A stretch of DNA of 64,000 bases from Cronobacter muytjensii ATCC 51329 (GCF_001277195.1 NZ_CP012268.1:620001-684000); one strand, 5' to 3'. Positions 52,828 to 61,951 are shown, counted from the first letter of the stretch. The notes: generated from the sequence alone by a model not told the origin. Program-made: numbers and translations.

Positions 52828-53898
52828 ATGCAAAAAGACGCGCTGAATAATGTTCATATCGCCGATGAACAGGTATTAATCACTCCGGATCAACTCAAAG
52901 CCCAGTTTCCGCTAACCGTTGAACAGGAGGCGCAGGTAGCGCGCTCTCGCCAGACCATCTCCGATATCATCGCTGGTCGCGATCCGCGTTTGCTGGTGGT
53001 GTGTGGACCTTGCTCGATCCACGATCCTGAAGCCGCGATTGATTATGCTCGTCGTTTTAAAGCCCTGTCTGAACAGGTCAGCGATAGTCTCTATCTGGTT
53101 ATGCGCGTCTATTTTGAAAAGCCCCGTACGACAGTGGGCTGGAAAGGGCTGATTAACGATCCGCATATGGATGGCTCGTTTGATGTGGAAGCGGGCCTGA
53201 AAATCGCCCGTAGCCTGTTGGTGGAACTGGTAAGCCTTGGGCTGCCGCTCGCGACCGAAGCGCTCGACCCGAACAGCCCGCAATACCTGGGCGATCTCTT
53301 TAGCTGGTCCGCGATAGGCGCGCGTACCACTGAATCGCAGACGCACCGCGAAATGGCGTCTGGTCTTTCAATGCCGGTCGGCTTTAAAAACGGCACCGAT
53401 GGCAGCCTCGCCACCGCGATTAACGCCATGCGCGCCGCCGCGATGCCGCACCGTTTCGTCGGCATCAATCAGGCAGGCCAGGTCTGCCTGCTGCAAACCC
53501 AGGGCAACCCGGACGGCCACGTGATCCTGCGCGGCGGTAAAGCGCCTAACTACAGCCCGGCGGATGTCGCGCAGTGTGAAAAAGAGATGGAGCAGGCGGG
53601 GCTGCGCCCGGCGCTGATGATTGACTGCAGCCACGGCAACTCGAACAAAGATTACCGCCGCCAGCCAGGCGTCGCGGAATCTGCGGTGGCGCAGATTAAA
53701 GACGGCAACCGGTCTATCATCGGCCTGATGATTGAGAGCCATATTCACGAAGGCAATCAGTCGTCCGAACAGCCGCGCAGCGCCATGAAATACGGCGTTT
53801 CCGTGACCGATGCCTGCATCAGTTGGGAAACCACAGAAACGCTGCTGCGCGCGCTGCATCAGGATCTGCAAGGGGCGCTCTCCGCGCGCCTGGCGTAA
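52828..53898 (+). CDS. aroF: AroF, DAHP synthase (tyrosine-sensitive)
   Basis: This 356-residue type I DAHP synthase condenses phosphoenolpyruvate and erythrose 4-phosphate, the first step of aromatic synthesis. Conserved segments include VCGPCSIHDPEAA, RVYFEKPRTTVGWKG, KNGTDG and MIDCSHGNSNKDY. The Tyr-sensitive assignment rests on linkage to tyrA and on TyrR boxes. It lies 10 bp before tyrA. Confidence 0.97.
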   Translation: MQKDALNNVHIADEQVLITPDQLKAQFPLTVEQEAQVARSRQTISDIIAGRDPRLLVVCGPCSIHDPEAAIDYARRFKALSEQVSDSLYLVMRVYFEKPRTTVGWKGLINDPHMDGSFDVEAGLKIARSLLVELVSLGLPLATEALDPNSPQYLGDLFSWSAIGARTTESQTHREMASGLSMPVGFKNGTDGSLATAINAMRAAAMPHRFVGINQAGQVCLLQTQGNPDGHVILRGGKAPNYSPADVAQCEKEMEQAGLRPALMIDCSHGNSNKDYRRQPGVAESAVAQIKDGNRSIIGLMIESHIHEGNQSSEQPRSAMKYGVSVTDACISWETTETLLRALHQDLQGALSARLA

Positions 53899-53908
53899 GG
53901 GGTTAACG

Positions 53909-55030
53909 ATGGTGGCTGAACTGACCGCACTGCGCGATCAAATTGATGAAGTGGATAAGGCGCTGCTGGGACTGCTGGCGCGCCGTCTGGAGCTGGTGGC
54001 GGAAGTTGGCGAAGTAAAAAGCCGTTACGGCCTGCCGATTTACGTGCCGGAGCGTGAAGCCTCCATGCTGGCATCGCGCCGTGAAGAAGCCGAAGCGCTC
54101 GGCGTACCGCCGGATCTTATCGAAGATGTGTTGCGGCGCGTGATGCGCGAGTCGTACTCCAGTGAGAACGATAAAGGGTTTAAAACGCTTAACCCGGCGC
54201 TGCGCCCGGTAGTGATTGTCGGCGGCGGCGGGCAGATGGGCCAGCTGTTTGAAAAAATGCTGTCGCTCTCCGGCTATCAGGTACGGATTCTGGAACAACA
54301 AGACTGGCCGCAGGCCGCGACGCTGTGCGCCGACGCCGGTATGGTTATCGTCAGCGTGCCGGTGCACCTGACGGACGCCGTTATCCATAAACTGCCGCCG
54401 CTGCCGGAAGATTGCGTGCTGGTGGATTTAACGTCGGTGAAAAACGTGCCGCTGCAGGCGATGCTGGAAGTTCACCCCGGCCCGGTGCTCGGCCTGCACC
54501 CGATGTTCGGGCCGGACAGCGGTAGCCTCGCCAAACAGGTGGTGGTTTACTGCGACGGGCGTAAGCCTGAGGCATACCAGTGGTTCCTTGAGCAAATCCA
54601 GGTCTGGGGCGCGCGACTGCACCGCATCAGCGCCGTAGAGCACGATCAGAACATGGCGTTTATCCAGGCGCTGCGCCACTTCGCGACGTTTGCCTATGGC
54701 CTGCATCTGGCTGAAGAGAATGTGCAGCTTGAGCAGTTGCTGGCGCTCTCCTCGCCCATCTACCGGCTGGAGCTTGCGATGGTGGGCCGGCTCTTTGCGC
54801 AGGATCCGCAGCTATACGCGGATATCATTATGTCGTCGCCGGGCAATCTGGCGCTGATTAAACGGTACTATCAGCGTTTCGGCGAGGCGATTGGCCTGCT
54901 GGAGCAGGGCGATAAACGCGCGTTCATTGACAGCTTCCGTAAAGTCGAGCACTGGTTCGGCGATTATGCGAAGCGGTTCCAGCAGGAGAGCCGCACGCTG
55001 CTGCGCCAGGCGAACGACAGCCGCCAGTAA
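53909..55030 (+). CDS. tyrA: TyrA, chorismate mutase/prephenate dehydrogenase
   Basis: This 373-residue bifunctional enzyme, as long as E. coli TyrA, has an N-terminal AroQ mutase (about 1-90, MVAELTALRDQIDEVDKALL) and a C-terminal NAD-dependent dehydrogenase (VVIVGGGGQMGQLFEKML nucleotide fold, GLHPMFGPDSGSLAKQ). It makes 4-hydroxyphenylpyruvate for tyrosine. The start at 53909 matches the family; an in-frame start at 53810 lies inside aroF. Confidence 0.97.
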   Translation: MVAELTALRDQIDEVDKALLGLLARRLELVAEVGEVKSRYGLPIYVPEREASMLASRREEAEALGVPPDLIEDVLRRVMRESYSSENDKGFKTLNPALRPVVIVGGGGQMGQLFEKMLSLSGYQVRILEQQDWPQAATLCADAGMVIVSVPVHLTDAVIHKLPPLPEDCVLVDLTSVKNVPLQAMLEVHPGPVLGLHPMFGPDSGSLAKQVVVYCDGRKPEAYQWFLEQIQVWGARLHRISAVEHDQNMAFIQALRHFATFAYGLHLAEENVQLEQLLALSSPIYRLELAMVGRLFAQDPQLYADIIMSSPGNLALIKRYYQRFGEAIGLLEQGDKRAFIDSFRKVEHWFGDYAKRFQQESRTLLRQANDSRQ

Positions 55031-55050
55031 CGCAAAAGCCGCTTATACTC

Positions 55051-55084
55051 AAAAGCCAGTGGGCCAGTCCGCTGGCTTTTTTTA
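55051..55084 (+). terminator. Terminator of aroF-tyrA
   Basis: AAAAGCCAG / CTGGCTTTTTTT stem with a longer loop, 20 bp past the tyrA stop. Confidence 0.75.
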
Positions 55085-55105
55085 TGGCGAAAAAGGATGA
55101 ACGAA

Positions 55106-55975
55106 ATGGCGCAACCGCAGCTGTTGTTTGATTATACCGGTCACCTGCCGGAATGCCCGACCTGGGACGCCCAGGAGCAGGCGCTCTACTGGTCCGATAT
55201 CCTGGAGCAGGAGATCCATCGCTATCATCCGCACAGCGGTGAACACCGGGTCTGGCAGTTTCCGGAAGAGGTGGGCTGTTTCGCGCTGCGCGAGAAGGGC
55301 GGCTTTATCGTCGCGCTGCGCAGCGGCATCTGGCTTGCCGACGAGCGCGGCATTCTGGGGAGGAAAATTTGCGATAATCCCAATAACCCGGCGCTGGCGC
55401 GTTTTAACGACGGCGGCACCGATCACGACGGGCGCTTCTACGCCGGCACTTTCTGGGCGCCGGGCGATTATAAAGGCGCGCTGCTGGTGCGCGTTGATAG
55501 CGATCTGAGTGCTCATGTGATCCAGAGCGATATTCACGGCGCGAATGGTCTGGCGTTCAGCCCGGACAAGCGCTGGATGTATACCTCAGATACGCCGAAA
55601 GGCGTGATTTATCGCACGCCGCTGGATGAGCAGGGCGAGCCATGCAAGCGCGAGGTATTCAGAACCTTCGGCGAAGGCGAAGGCATACCGGACGGCGCGG
55701 CGCTGGACGTCGAAGGCTGTTACTGGACGGCGCTGTTTGATGGCCATCGCATCGCGCGGTTCTCCCCGCAGGGCGAACAGCTTGAAGAGCACCGGCTACC
55801 GGTGCGCTGCCCGACAATGGTCTGCTTTGGCGGCCCGGAGATGAAAACGCTCTATATCACCACCACGCGTGAAAATATGGAGCAGGAGGAGCTGGCGCAA
55901 CGTCCGCTCTCAGGCGCGATTTTCACGCTGGAAACGCATGTCGCCGGCGTGCCGAAGCCGAAATTTAAAGGGTAA
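55106..55975 (+). CDS. SMP-30/gluconolactonase/LRE family protein
   Basis: This 289-residue, six-bladed beta-propeller hydrolase keeps the metal ligands expected of the family: the N-terminal Glu in LPECPTW, the Asn of RFNDGGTD, the Asn in HGANGLAFSPD and the Asp in GIPDGAALD. Substrates of the family are sugar lactones; the exact one is unknown. AGGA lies 8 bp upstream of the ATG at 55106, so an ATG at 55097 is less likely. It is inserted between tyrA and the convergent pheA. Confidence 0.88.
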   Translation: MAQPQLLFDYTGHLPECPTWDAQEQALYWSDILEQEIHRYHPHSGEHRVWQFPEEVGCFALREKGGFIVALRSGIWLADERGILGRKICDNPNNPALARFNDGGTDHDGRFYAGTFWAPGDYKGALLVRVDSDLSAHVIQSDIHGANGLAFSPDKRWMYTSDTPKGVIYRTPLDEQGEPCKREVFRTFGEGEGIPDGAALDVEGCYWTALFDGHRIARFSPQGEQLEEHRLPVRCPTMVCFGGPEMKTLYITTTRENMEQEELAQRPLSGAIFTLETHVAGVPKPKFKG

Positions 55976-55976
55976 G

Positions 55977-56001
55977 AAAAGCGGCCGGTGCGCCCGGCCG
56001 C
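55977..56001 (-). terminator. Terminator of pheA
   Basis: Minus-strand stem GCGGCCGG / CCGGCCGC with a 5-base loop followed by TTTTC, 7 bp past the pheA stop. Confidence 0.8.
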
Positions 56002-56007
56002 GTATCG

Positions 56008-57168
56008 TTATGCCGGGTCGACCGGCACCACGTTTTCGCTGGGGTAGCAGCCCAGCACTTTCATCGACCGGGTTATCTCCGTAAGCTCCTTCAGCGCCAG
56101 CTGCATCGGCACGTCGTGGAGATTCGCCTGGATATCCAGATAAAACATCTCTTCCCACGGGTTGCCGTTAATCGGGCGCGACTCCAGTTTCGTCATAATC
56201 AGATTATGATTTCTCAGCACCAGCAGCGCCTCGACCAGCGCGCCAGCCTGTTGTCCGGTCGCCATCAGCAGCGTGGTTTTCGCCGGTACCTGATCGGAAA
56301 CGTTGATAGCCTTACGGGCCAGCACTACAAAGCGGGTGATGTTTTGCGTCTGGTTCGCGAGATTGCGCTCCAGCACCTGCAGACCATACAACGCGCCGCC
56401 CGCCTCGCTGCCGAGTGCGGCGACATATGGCGAATTCGCATGCGCCACTTTCTCCATCGCCGCGGCGGTGCTTTCGCAATATTCGATTTTCCAGTTCGGG
56501 TAGCGCTTGAGGAACTGGCTGCATTGCTGGAATGGCTGCGGGTGACTGTAGACGGTTTCGATTTTCTCAAGCGTGGTGGAGGTGGCGACCAGCACGCAGT
56601 GGTCGATAGGCAGCGTCAGCTCGCCGACAATCGACAGGCTGGTGTGTTGCAGCAAGTCATAGACGTCGTTAATGGCGCCAGAACTTGTGTTCTCAATCGG
56701 CACCACGGCGTAGTCCGCCTGGCCAGTTTCGACCTGGTTGAAAATATCGTGGAATTTGGCGCATCCGCTTTCGATAAATTGATCGAAATGGCGGGCGGCG
56801 TACTGACGGGCGGCAAGGTGCGAGTAAGAGCCTTTCGGGCCGAGGAACGCGACGCGGGCAGAGTGCGGGTTCGTCTGGTTCAGATGTTGCTGGAGGAGCG
56901 CCTGCTGGGTGAGAACGGAATCTTCGATGATGAGCTGAAACAGCCGGGTGATGTAATGCGCGTCAAGATGATGGGTTTTCCCGAGATTAATCAGCCGCTC
57001 CAGCAGATCGCGTTCACGGTCGATATCCCTGACCGGACGATGGGTGGCGAGCTTCGCTTTCCCCACCTCAACCGCCAGCGCCCGGCGTTGCGCCAGCAGG
57101 GCGAGTAATTGTTCATCCAGCGCGCTGATTTTATCGCGCAGGGCCAGCAACGGGTTTTCCGCAGTCAT
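56008..57168 (-). CDS. pheA: PheA, chorismate mutase/prephenate dehydratase
   Basis: This 386-residue bifunctional enzyme equals E. coli PheA in length. It has the AroQ mutase (about 1-95, ENPLLALRDKISALDEQLLA), the dehydratase domain (about 105-285, with AFLGPKGSYSHLAARQYA and IENTSSGAINDVYDLL) and a regulatory ACT domain (about 300-380) with the phenylalanine-binding GALVEALLVL and LESRPI motifs. It makes phenylpyruvate. It is controlled by the pheL attenuator. Confidence 0.97.
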   Translation of the reverse strand: MTAENPLLALRDKISALDEQLLALLAQRRALAVEVGKAKLATHRPVRDIDRERDLLERLINLGKTHHLDAHYITRLFQLIIEDSVLTQQALLQQHLNQTNPHSARVAFLGPKGSYSHLAARQYAARHFDQFIESGCAKFHDIFNQVETGQADYAVVPIENTSSGAINDVYDLLQHTSLSIVGELTLPIDHCVLVATSTTLEKIETVYSHPQPFQQCSQFLKRYPNWKIEYCESTAAAMEKVAHANSPYVAALGSEAGGALYGLQVLERNLANQTQNITRFVVLARKAINVSDQVPAKTTLLMATGQQAGALVEALLVLRNHNLIMTKLESRPINGNPWEEMFYLDIQANLHDVPMQLALKELTEITRSMKVLGCYPSENVVPVDPA

Positions 57169-57191
57169 AACGCCACCTTGTGTATAGCCAT

Positions 57192-57218
57192 AAAAAAGGC
57201 CCCCCGGAGTGGGAGGCC
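57192..57218 (-). promoter_or_regulatory. pheA attenuator terminator
   Basis: Minus-strand AGGCCTCCCACTCCGGGGGG-type stem followed by CCTTTTTTATG, 49 bp after the pheL stop and 24 bp before pheA. Stalling in the Phe codons of pheL would prevent this hairpin. Confidence 0.9.
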
Positions 57219-57266
57219 TGTTAGTTCGTCTTCGCTTGCTTTCTGATACGACGACACGCCTCCCGT

Positions 57267-57314
57267 TCAGGGGAAGGTAAAAAAGAAAGCGAAGAAAAAC
57301 GGGTGTTGTTTCAT
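57267..57314 (-). CDS. pheL: PheL, phenylalanine leader peptide
   Basis: This 15-residue peptide, [15 protein letters not shown], contains seven Phe in two runs. It is a classic attenuation leader: E. coli PheL is [15 protein letters not shown]. It is followed by the attenuator at 57192-57218 and then pheA. It is too short to appear in ordinary ORF calls. Confidence 0.97.
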   Translation of the reverse strand: [15 protein letters not shown]

Positions 57315-57419
57315 GAGTGTTTCCTTAAAAAGCCTACCGGTAAAGTACCCGCTCCCTTTTTGTTCTGTCAATAAAAAACGCGCCCGAAGGCGCGTGGTAA
57401 AGGATGACGCTGGGGGTAT

Positions 57420-57761
57420 TTACTCTTCTTCTTCGACTTCAGCGAAGTTGGCGTCTTTCACCGAGCCGGTGGTACGGCGGGCTTCACCTTTGTGCTGGAC
57501 TTTGTTCAGTTGCCTTTCCAGCTTGTTAATTAATTCATTAATGGCCGTGTACATATCTTCATGTTTGGCGCTGGCGACCAGGTGGCCATTAGGCGTATTG
57601 ATGGTGGCATCAGCGACGAACCCCTGGGGTTCTTTAGATAAAATGATATGCGGGTTGATCAGATGAGTTTGCCATTTTTCAAGTTTGGCGAGACGGTCGG
57701 CGACGTGCTGGCGGATAGCGGGGGTGATTTCCATCTGTTTGCTGGTAATGTTCATTGTCAT
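57420..57761 (-). CDS. raiA: RaiA (YfiA), ribosome-associated inhibitor / hibernation factor
   Basis: This 113-residue protein begins MTMNITSKQMEITPAIRQHV. It binds the 30S A/P sites in stationary phase and cold shock and stops translation. The acidic tail (FAEVEEEE) is typical of YfiA and blocks 100S dimer formation. Start 57761 has AGAGGTAAC upstream and matches the family; the longer frame to 57839 runs into the promoter. The sequence is intact. Confidence 0.96.
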   Translation of the reverse strand: MTMNITSKQMEITPAIRQHVADRLAKLEKWQTHLINPHIILSKEPQGFVADATINTPNGHLVASAKHEDMYTAINELINKLERQLNKVQHKGEARRTTGSVKDANFAEVEEEE

Positions 57762-57793
57762 AAATGTTACCTCTTGTCTTTCCCGTCTTGGTA

Positions 57794-57840
57794 ATTTTAG
57801 CATAACCGCCCCAGCGTCAATTTGTGTGATTGAGATCACT
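57794..57840 (-). promoter_or_regulatory. raiA promoter with CRP site
   Basis: On the minus strand, TTGACG then a 15-bp spacer and an extended -10 (TGCTAAAAT, core at 57794-57799). Upstream at 57825-57840 lies TGTGA-TTGAGA-TCACT, a good cAMP-CRP site (consensus TGTGA-N6-TCACA), centred about 42-46 bp from the expected start, which suits class II activation. Confidence 0.7.
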
Positions 57841-58113
57841 TAAATTTGTCACATTTTGTCAATGAAACGCTTTTGTGAGGCAGGACAGGAAGAGGGCAGA
57901 TTTCCCTTGTCGCCCTTGTGAAAAGCGGTCATAGTTGATGAGTTAACTCGCCTGTGGCCTTCGCACAAACCTTCAGCAATACCGCCTTTCTGATCATTTT
58001 TTAGCAATTTTCCGAACGTACCTTTTTTAAGAGCTCCTCGAAATTGTTGCGTTAAGCAATAATGCGCGTTAATTCTGCCCGAACTCGCAGGTCTTCACTT
58101 AAAAAGGATTGTT
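57841..58113. other. Non-coding gap before the LprI-like gene
   Basis: With the raiA promoter, this makes up a 352-bp gap. It is moderately AT-rich and contains no ORF with a ribosome binding site. A promoter for the LprI-like gene must be within it, but I could not define one with confidence. AAAAAGGATTGTT before 58114 is a good ribosome binding site. Confidence 0.5.
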
Positions 58114-59325
58114 ATGAAAGCCACCTTCCGGCTGACGACGCTTCGTCGGCTCGCTTTATGCGTTACGCTCGCCTGCGGCGCGAGCCCGGCCCTCGCCGCG
58201 TCTTTTGACTGCGATAAAGCAGGCACGCCTGTCGAACACGCCATCTGCCAGCAGCAGACGCTCGGCGAACTCGACAGTAAAATTAACGATGATTATCTGC
58301 GCGCGATGGGCAGCCTGCCGGCGCAGGACGCCACGGCGTTGCGTACTGAACAGCGCGCCTGGCTGAAAAACCGCAACGCCTGCGCGGGCAGCGCGAATGA
58401 GATACGGGCCTGCCTGACGGCCACAATGAAAACGCGCGCGGATGCCCTAAACGATATCGCGCGCCATGCCGCGCATGGCTTTGACGCAGCGGTCAGCTTA
58501 ATTCCGGATTCACCGGTTAACGCAGCCGACAAGCTACGCGCGTACCAGACGCCGCTCGCGTCGGCGTGGCTGGTCTACCTGAACCATTTCATGCCAGCCA
58601 GCGGCGTCACGGCGCAGGAAGCCAGCAAACGCCACCAGATGGCGCTGGATGGCCTGAAGGACGATGATTTCGCTTACTCGATAATGAAGGATATCGAAAA
58701 GGATCCGAAAGAGAGTAAAGACAAGGCGGTACTGACGCTGCTGCGCATGAATATCGAAAGAATGGATTATCAGTGGGCTGACGACGATGACCGGCCTTAT
58801 GTGCACTGTTTTATTTTTGCAGCGCAGGGAGAGGCGGCCTATGAGGCGTTCGGTTCGCTTTATGGTTCAACGCGCGACAGCGCCGCGCCGATTTGTAAAC
58901 CGCAGGATGTGATTTTCGACGCGCCGGCGTGGACTGCACTAAACGAGGCATTCAGCGAGCCTTTAGCGAAAGCCAGCGAAGGGGCGGGGACTATCCAGCA
59001 CGCCAGCTATGCCGACTGGCGGATGTTTGAATTACATGTGACGGTGAAGCCGGAAGACTATCTCAACGCTGCGGCTCAGGTTAAAAAAACGCGAGATTCC
59101 GAACAAGAGATCCGCGAGTGGAAAGATGAAGCCGCATGGCCGAAAGCGCAGCGTGAGAAAGCGCTGGCGGCGCTGGAGCCCGCGCGTAAAGCGACGCAAG
59201 CGTGGCTGCAAAACGATCGCGGCTGGACGGCTGATAATGCCCGCAAAGGCGCCGACAACATTGTGGGTCAGTGGCTTGATGACCGGGTGATTTTTATTGA
59301 CGGCTCCGGCTGGACAGGCGAGTAA
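58114..59325 (+). CDS. Secreted LprI-like (DUF1311) protein with a large unknown C-terminal part
   Basis: This 403-residue protein has a signal peptide (LALCVTLACGASPALAA). The mature N-terminus (about 30-115) fits the lysozyme inhibitor LprI N-terminal domain (DUF1311): SFDCDKAGTPVEHAICQQQT, RTEQRAWLKNRNACA and EIRACL, with four Cys likely in disulfides. The other 290 residues are not recognised; they contain YVHCFIFAAQGEAAYEAFGS, APICKP, a charged helix near 330-370 and WLQNDRGWTADNARKGADNI. Stand-alone LprI proteins are about 100-130 residues, so this is a fusion. It sits between raiA and bamD, which are nearer each other in E. coli. Confidence 0.78.
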   Translation: MKATFRLTTLRRLALCVTLACGASPALAASFDCDKAGTPVEHAICQQQTLGELDSKINDDYLRAMGSLPAQDATALRTEQRAWLKNRNACAGSANEIRACLTATMKTRADALNDIARHAAHGFDAAVSLIPDSPVNAADKLRAYQTPLASAWLVYLNHFMPASGVTAQEASKRHQMALDGLKDDDFAYSIMKDIEKDPKESKDKAVLTLLRMNIERMDYQWADDDDRPYVHCFIFAAQGEAAYEAFGSLYGSTRDSAAPICKPQDVIFDAPAWTALNEAFSEPLAKASEGAGTIQHASYADWRMFELHVTVKPEDYLNAAAQVKKTRDSEQEIREWKDEAAWPKAQREKALAALEPARKATQAWLQNDRGWTADNARKGADNIVGQWLDDRVIFIDGSGWTGE

Positions 59326-59332
59326 ACGGTAT

Positions 59333-59363
59333 AAAAAAAGCCAGCCCCACGGGCTGGCTTTTT
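59333..59363. terminator. Bidirectional terminator of the LprI-like gene and bamD
   Basis: AAAAAAAGCCAGCCC / GGGCTGGCTTTTT with a short loop between the convergent genes. Confidence 0.88.
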
Positions 59364-59378
59364 ATGCTGAAACGACAA

Positions 59379-60116
59379 TCAGGAGCCGGTGTTATTGGCC
59401 GCGATGATTTTCGCTACTTTATCAGCCTGCGCGTTGAGCTGCAGCTCGCGATAGGCGTTTTCCATCAGGCCCAGCCCTTCGCGGGTCGCCTGAGTATCCG
59501 GGTAATCACGCAGCATCCCTTCCACACGGTTAACAACCGCCACCCACGCGCCGCGTTTGGTGTAATATTGCGCAACGGAAAGCTCATATTTGGACAGGCG
59601 GTCTTTCAGATAGACCAGACGTTTAGTCGCGTCAGTCGCATACTGGCTCTGCGGATAGCCGCGTACCAGTTTTGAGAAGTCGCGGAACGCGTCGCGCGCA
59701 TGCTGCGGATCGCGGTCGCTACGATCGACGCCGAAGAAGCCCTGCAGCGCGCTGTCGTCAAGCGCCATATTGGTCAGGCCACGCATGTAAATGACGTAGT
59801 CGATATTCGGATGCGTCGGGTTGAGGCGAAGGAAACGGTCAATAGCGGCCTGGGCCAGCGGCAGATCGGCATTTTTATAATAGGCGTAGATCAGATCCAG
59901 CTGCACCTGCTGAGAATAAGGGCCAAACGGATAACGGTTATCTAACGCTTCCAGTTGCGTTATTGCCGCTTTCCAGTTACCGTCCTGCAGCTTTTGCTGC
60001 GCAGTCGCGTAGATCTCTGAAGGCGGATTATCGGGCACCTCTTCCTTAGAACCGGAGCAGCCCGCCAAAGCCAGGCTCAACGTGGCGGCTGCCACCAGAT
60101 ATTTCATGCGCGTCAT
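59379..60116 (-). CDS. bamD: BamD (YfiO), essential outer membrane lipoprotein of the BAM complex
   Basis: This 245-residue lipoprotein has lipobox ALAGC (Cys19) and five TPR-like repeats, for example YATAQQKLQDGNWKAAITQL and YYKNADLPLAQAAIDRFLRL. It acts with BamA and BamE in outer membrane protein assembly. It is divergent from rluD, as in E. coli. Confidence 0.97.
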   Translation of the reverse strand: MTRMKYLVAAATLSLALAGCSGSKEEVPDNPPSEIYATAQQKLQDGNWKAAITQLEALDNRYPFGPYSQQVQLDLIYAYYKNADLPLAQAAIDRFLRLNPTHPNIDYVIYMRGLTNMALDDSALQGFFGVDRSDRDPQHARDAFRDFSKLVRGYPQSQYATDATKRLVYLKDRLSKYELSVAQYYTKRGAWVAVVNRVEGMLRDYPDTQATREGLGLMENAYRELQLNAQADKVAKIIAANNTGS

Positions 60117-60245
60117 GACGTTTTGACTTTCCTCAGATGTTATGCGGGAGTTTCACAGTTCCAGCTCCCGATTAAGACCAGCTACAATAGCACACTATAT
60201 TAAACGGCAAAGCCGTAAAACCCAACGTTAACGAAGAAGCTGTAT

Positions 60246-61226
60246 ATGGCACAACGAGTACAACTCACCGCAACGGTGTCCGAGTCACAGCTCGGTCAAC
60301 GCTTAGATCAGGCTTTGGCCGAATTGTTCCCGGATTATTCACGTTCACGCATAAAAGAATGGATTCTCGACCAGCGCGTGCTGGTTAACGGGCAGATGTG
60401 TGATACGCCGAAAGTGAAAGTGTTGGGTGGAGAGCGTGTCGCCATCAATGCTGAAATTGAAGAAGAAGCGCGCTTTGAACCGCAGGATATCCCGCTGGAT
60501 ATCGTATACGAAGATGACGATATTCTTGTCATTAATAAGCCGCGCGATCTGGTGGTTCACCCGGGCGCGGGCAACCCGGATGGCACCGTGCTTAACGCGC
60601 TGTTGCACTATTACCCGCCGATTGCCGACGTGCCGCGCGCGGGTATCGTGCATCGTCTTGATAAAGACACCACCGGCCTGATGGTGGTGGCGAAAACCGT
60701 TCCGGCGCAAACGCGTCTGGTAGAGGCGCTGCAACTGCGGGAAATCACGCGCGAATATGAAGCCGTCGCTATCGGTCATATGACGGCGGGCGGAACGGTC
60801 AGCGAGCCTATCAGCCGCCACCCGACCAAACGCACCCATATGTCTGTGCATCCGATGGGTAAACCGGCGGTCACTCACTACCGCATCATGGAGCATTTTC
60901 GGATTCACACCCGCCTGCGTCTGCGGCTGGAAACCGGGCGTACCCACCAGATCCGCGTACACATGGCGCACATCACGCATCCGCTGGTGGGCGATCAGCT
61001 TTATGGCGGACGTCCGCGCCCGCCGAAAGGCGCAAGCGAGGAATTTATTCAGGCGCTGCGTCAGTTCGATCGCCAAGCGCTGCACGCAACGATGCTGCGC
61101 CTCTATCACCCCATCAGCGGCGTGATGATGGAATGGCATGCGCCGATCCCGCAGGATATGATCGATTTAATTGACGCGCTGCGCGCCGATTTCGAAGCCC
61201 ATAAAGACGACGTGGACTGGTTATGA
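60246..61226 (+). CDS. rluD: RluD, 23S rRNA pseudouridine(1911/1915/1917) synthase
   Basis: This 326-residue enzyme has an N-terminal S4 RNA-binding domain (LGQRLDQALAELFPDYSRSR) and a catalytic domain with the RluA signature IVHRLDKDTTGLMVVAKT, whose Asp is the nucleophile. It modifies helix 69. Its stop overlaps the pgeF start by 4 bp (ATGA). Confidence 0.97.
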   Translation: MAQRVQLTATVSESQLGQRLDQALAELFPDYSRSRIKEWILDQRVLVNGQMCDTPKVKVLGGERVAINAEIEEEARFEPQDIPLDIVYEDDDILVINKPRDLVVHPGAGNPDGTVLNALLHYYPPIADVPRAGIVHRLDKDTTGLMVVAKTVPAQTRLVEALQLREITREYEAVAIGHMTAGGTVSEPISRHPTKRTHMSVHPMGKPAVTHYRIMEHFRIHTRLRLRLETGRTHQIRVHMAHITHPLVGDQLYGGRPRPPKGASEEFIQALRQFDRQALHATMLRLYHPISGVMMEWHAPIPQDMIDLIDALRADFEAHKDDVDWL

Positions 61227-61951
61227 AACTGATTACTCCGCAGTGGCCGTTGCCTCCGGGCGTCGCGGCCTGTAGCTCTACCCGCCACGGCGGTGTCAGC
61301 CTGCCGCCTTACGATGCCTTAAATCTGGGCGCGCACTGCGGGGATAATCCGGAACATGTTGAAGAAAACCGCCGTCGTTTTTACGAGGCGGCGAATTTTC
61401 CTGGAGCGCCCGTCTGGCTTGAGCAGGTACACGGCAAAGAGGTGCTGCATCTTACTGGCGGCCCTTATGCTTCTAAGCGGGCGGATGCCTCCTATACTCG
61501 CGAGCGCGGGACAGTATGCGCCGTCATGACCGCCGACTGCCTGCCGGTACTGTTTTGCGATGCGTCTGGCCGTGAAGTGGCGGCAGCGCACGCGGGCTGG
61601 CGCGGCCTGTGCGAAGGCGTGCTTGAAGAGACGGTCGCCTGTTTTCAGGCAGAGCCTGCGACGATTCAGGCCTGGCTTGGCCCGGCCATCGGCCCGGCGG
61701 CCTTTGAAGTGGGGCCGGAAGTGCGCGAGGCCTTTATCGCCAGAGACGTCGCGGCCGCTGACGCGTTTCGTCCGCATGGTGAGAAATATTTCGCCGATAT
61801 TTACCGCCTGGCCCGCCAGCGTCTGGCGAACGCCGGCGTCACCGCTGTCTATGGCGGCGAGCACTGCACGCTGAGCGAACGCCACGATTTCTTCTCCTAT
61901 CGCCGCGACAGAACGACAGGTCGTATGGCAAGTTTCATTTGGCTGATATAA
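61223..61951 (+). CDS. pgeF: PgeF (YfiH), multicopper-oxidase-like purine/peptidoglycan editing protein
   Basis: This 242-residue DUF152/laccase-domain protein has AVMTADCLPVLFCD and AAAHAGWRGLCEGV, with the Cys/His ligands. E. coli YfiH removes wrongly incorporated L-Ser from cell wall precursors; related proteins have purine nucleoside phosphorylase or deaminase activity. It is translationally coupled to rluD. Confidence 0.93.
   Translation: MKLITPQWPLPPGVAACSSTRHGGVSLPPYDALNLGAHCGDNPEHVEENRRRFYEAANFPGAPVWLEQVHGKEVLHLTGGPYASKRADASYTRERGTVCAVMTADCLPVLFCDASGREVAAAHAGWRGLCEGVLEETVACFQAEPATIQAWLGPAIGPAAFEVGPEVREAFIARDVAAADAFRPHGEKYFADIYRLARQRLANAGVTAVYGGEHCTLSERHDFFSYRRDRTTGRMASFIWLI

Noticed and set aside
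56116..57108. Plus-strand ORF of 330 codons opposite pheA
   Set aside because: pheA is certain by homology and the antisense product has no recognisable feature.
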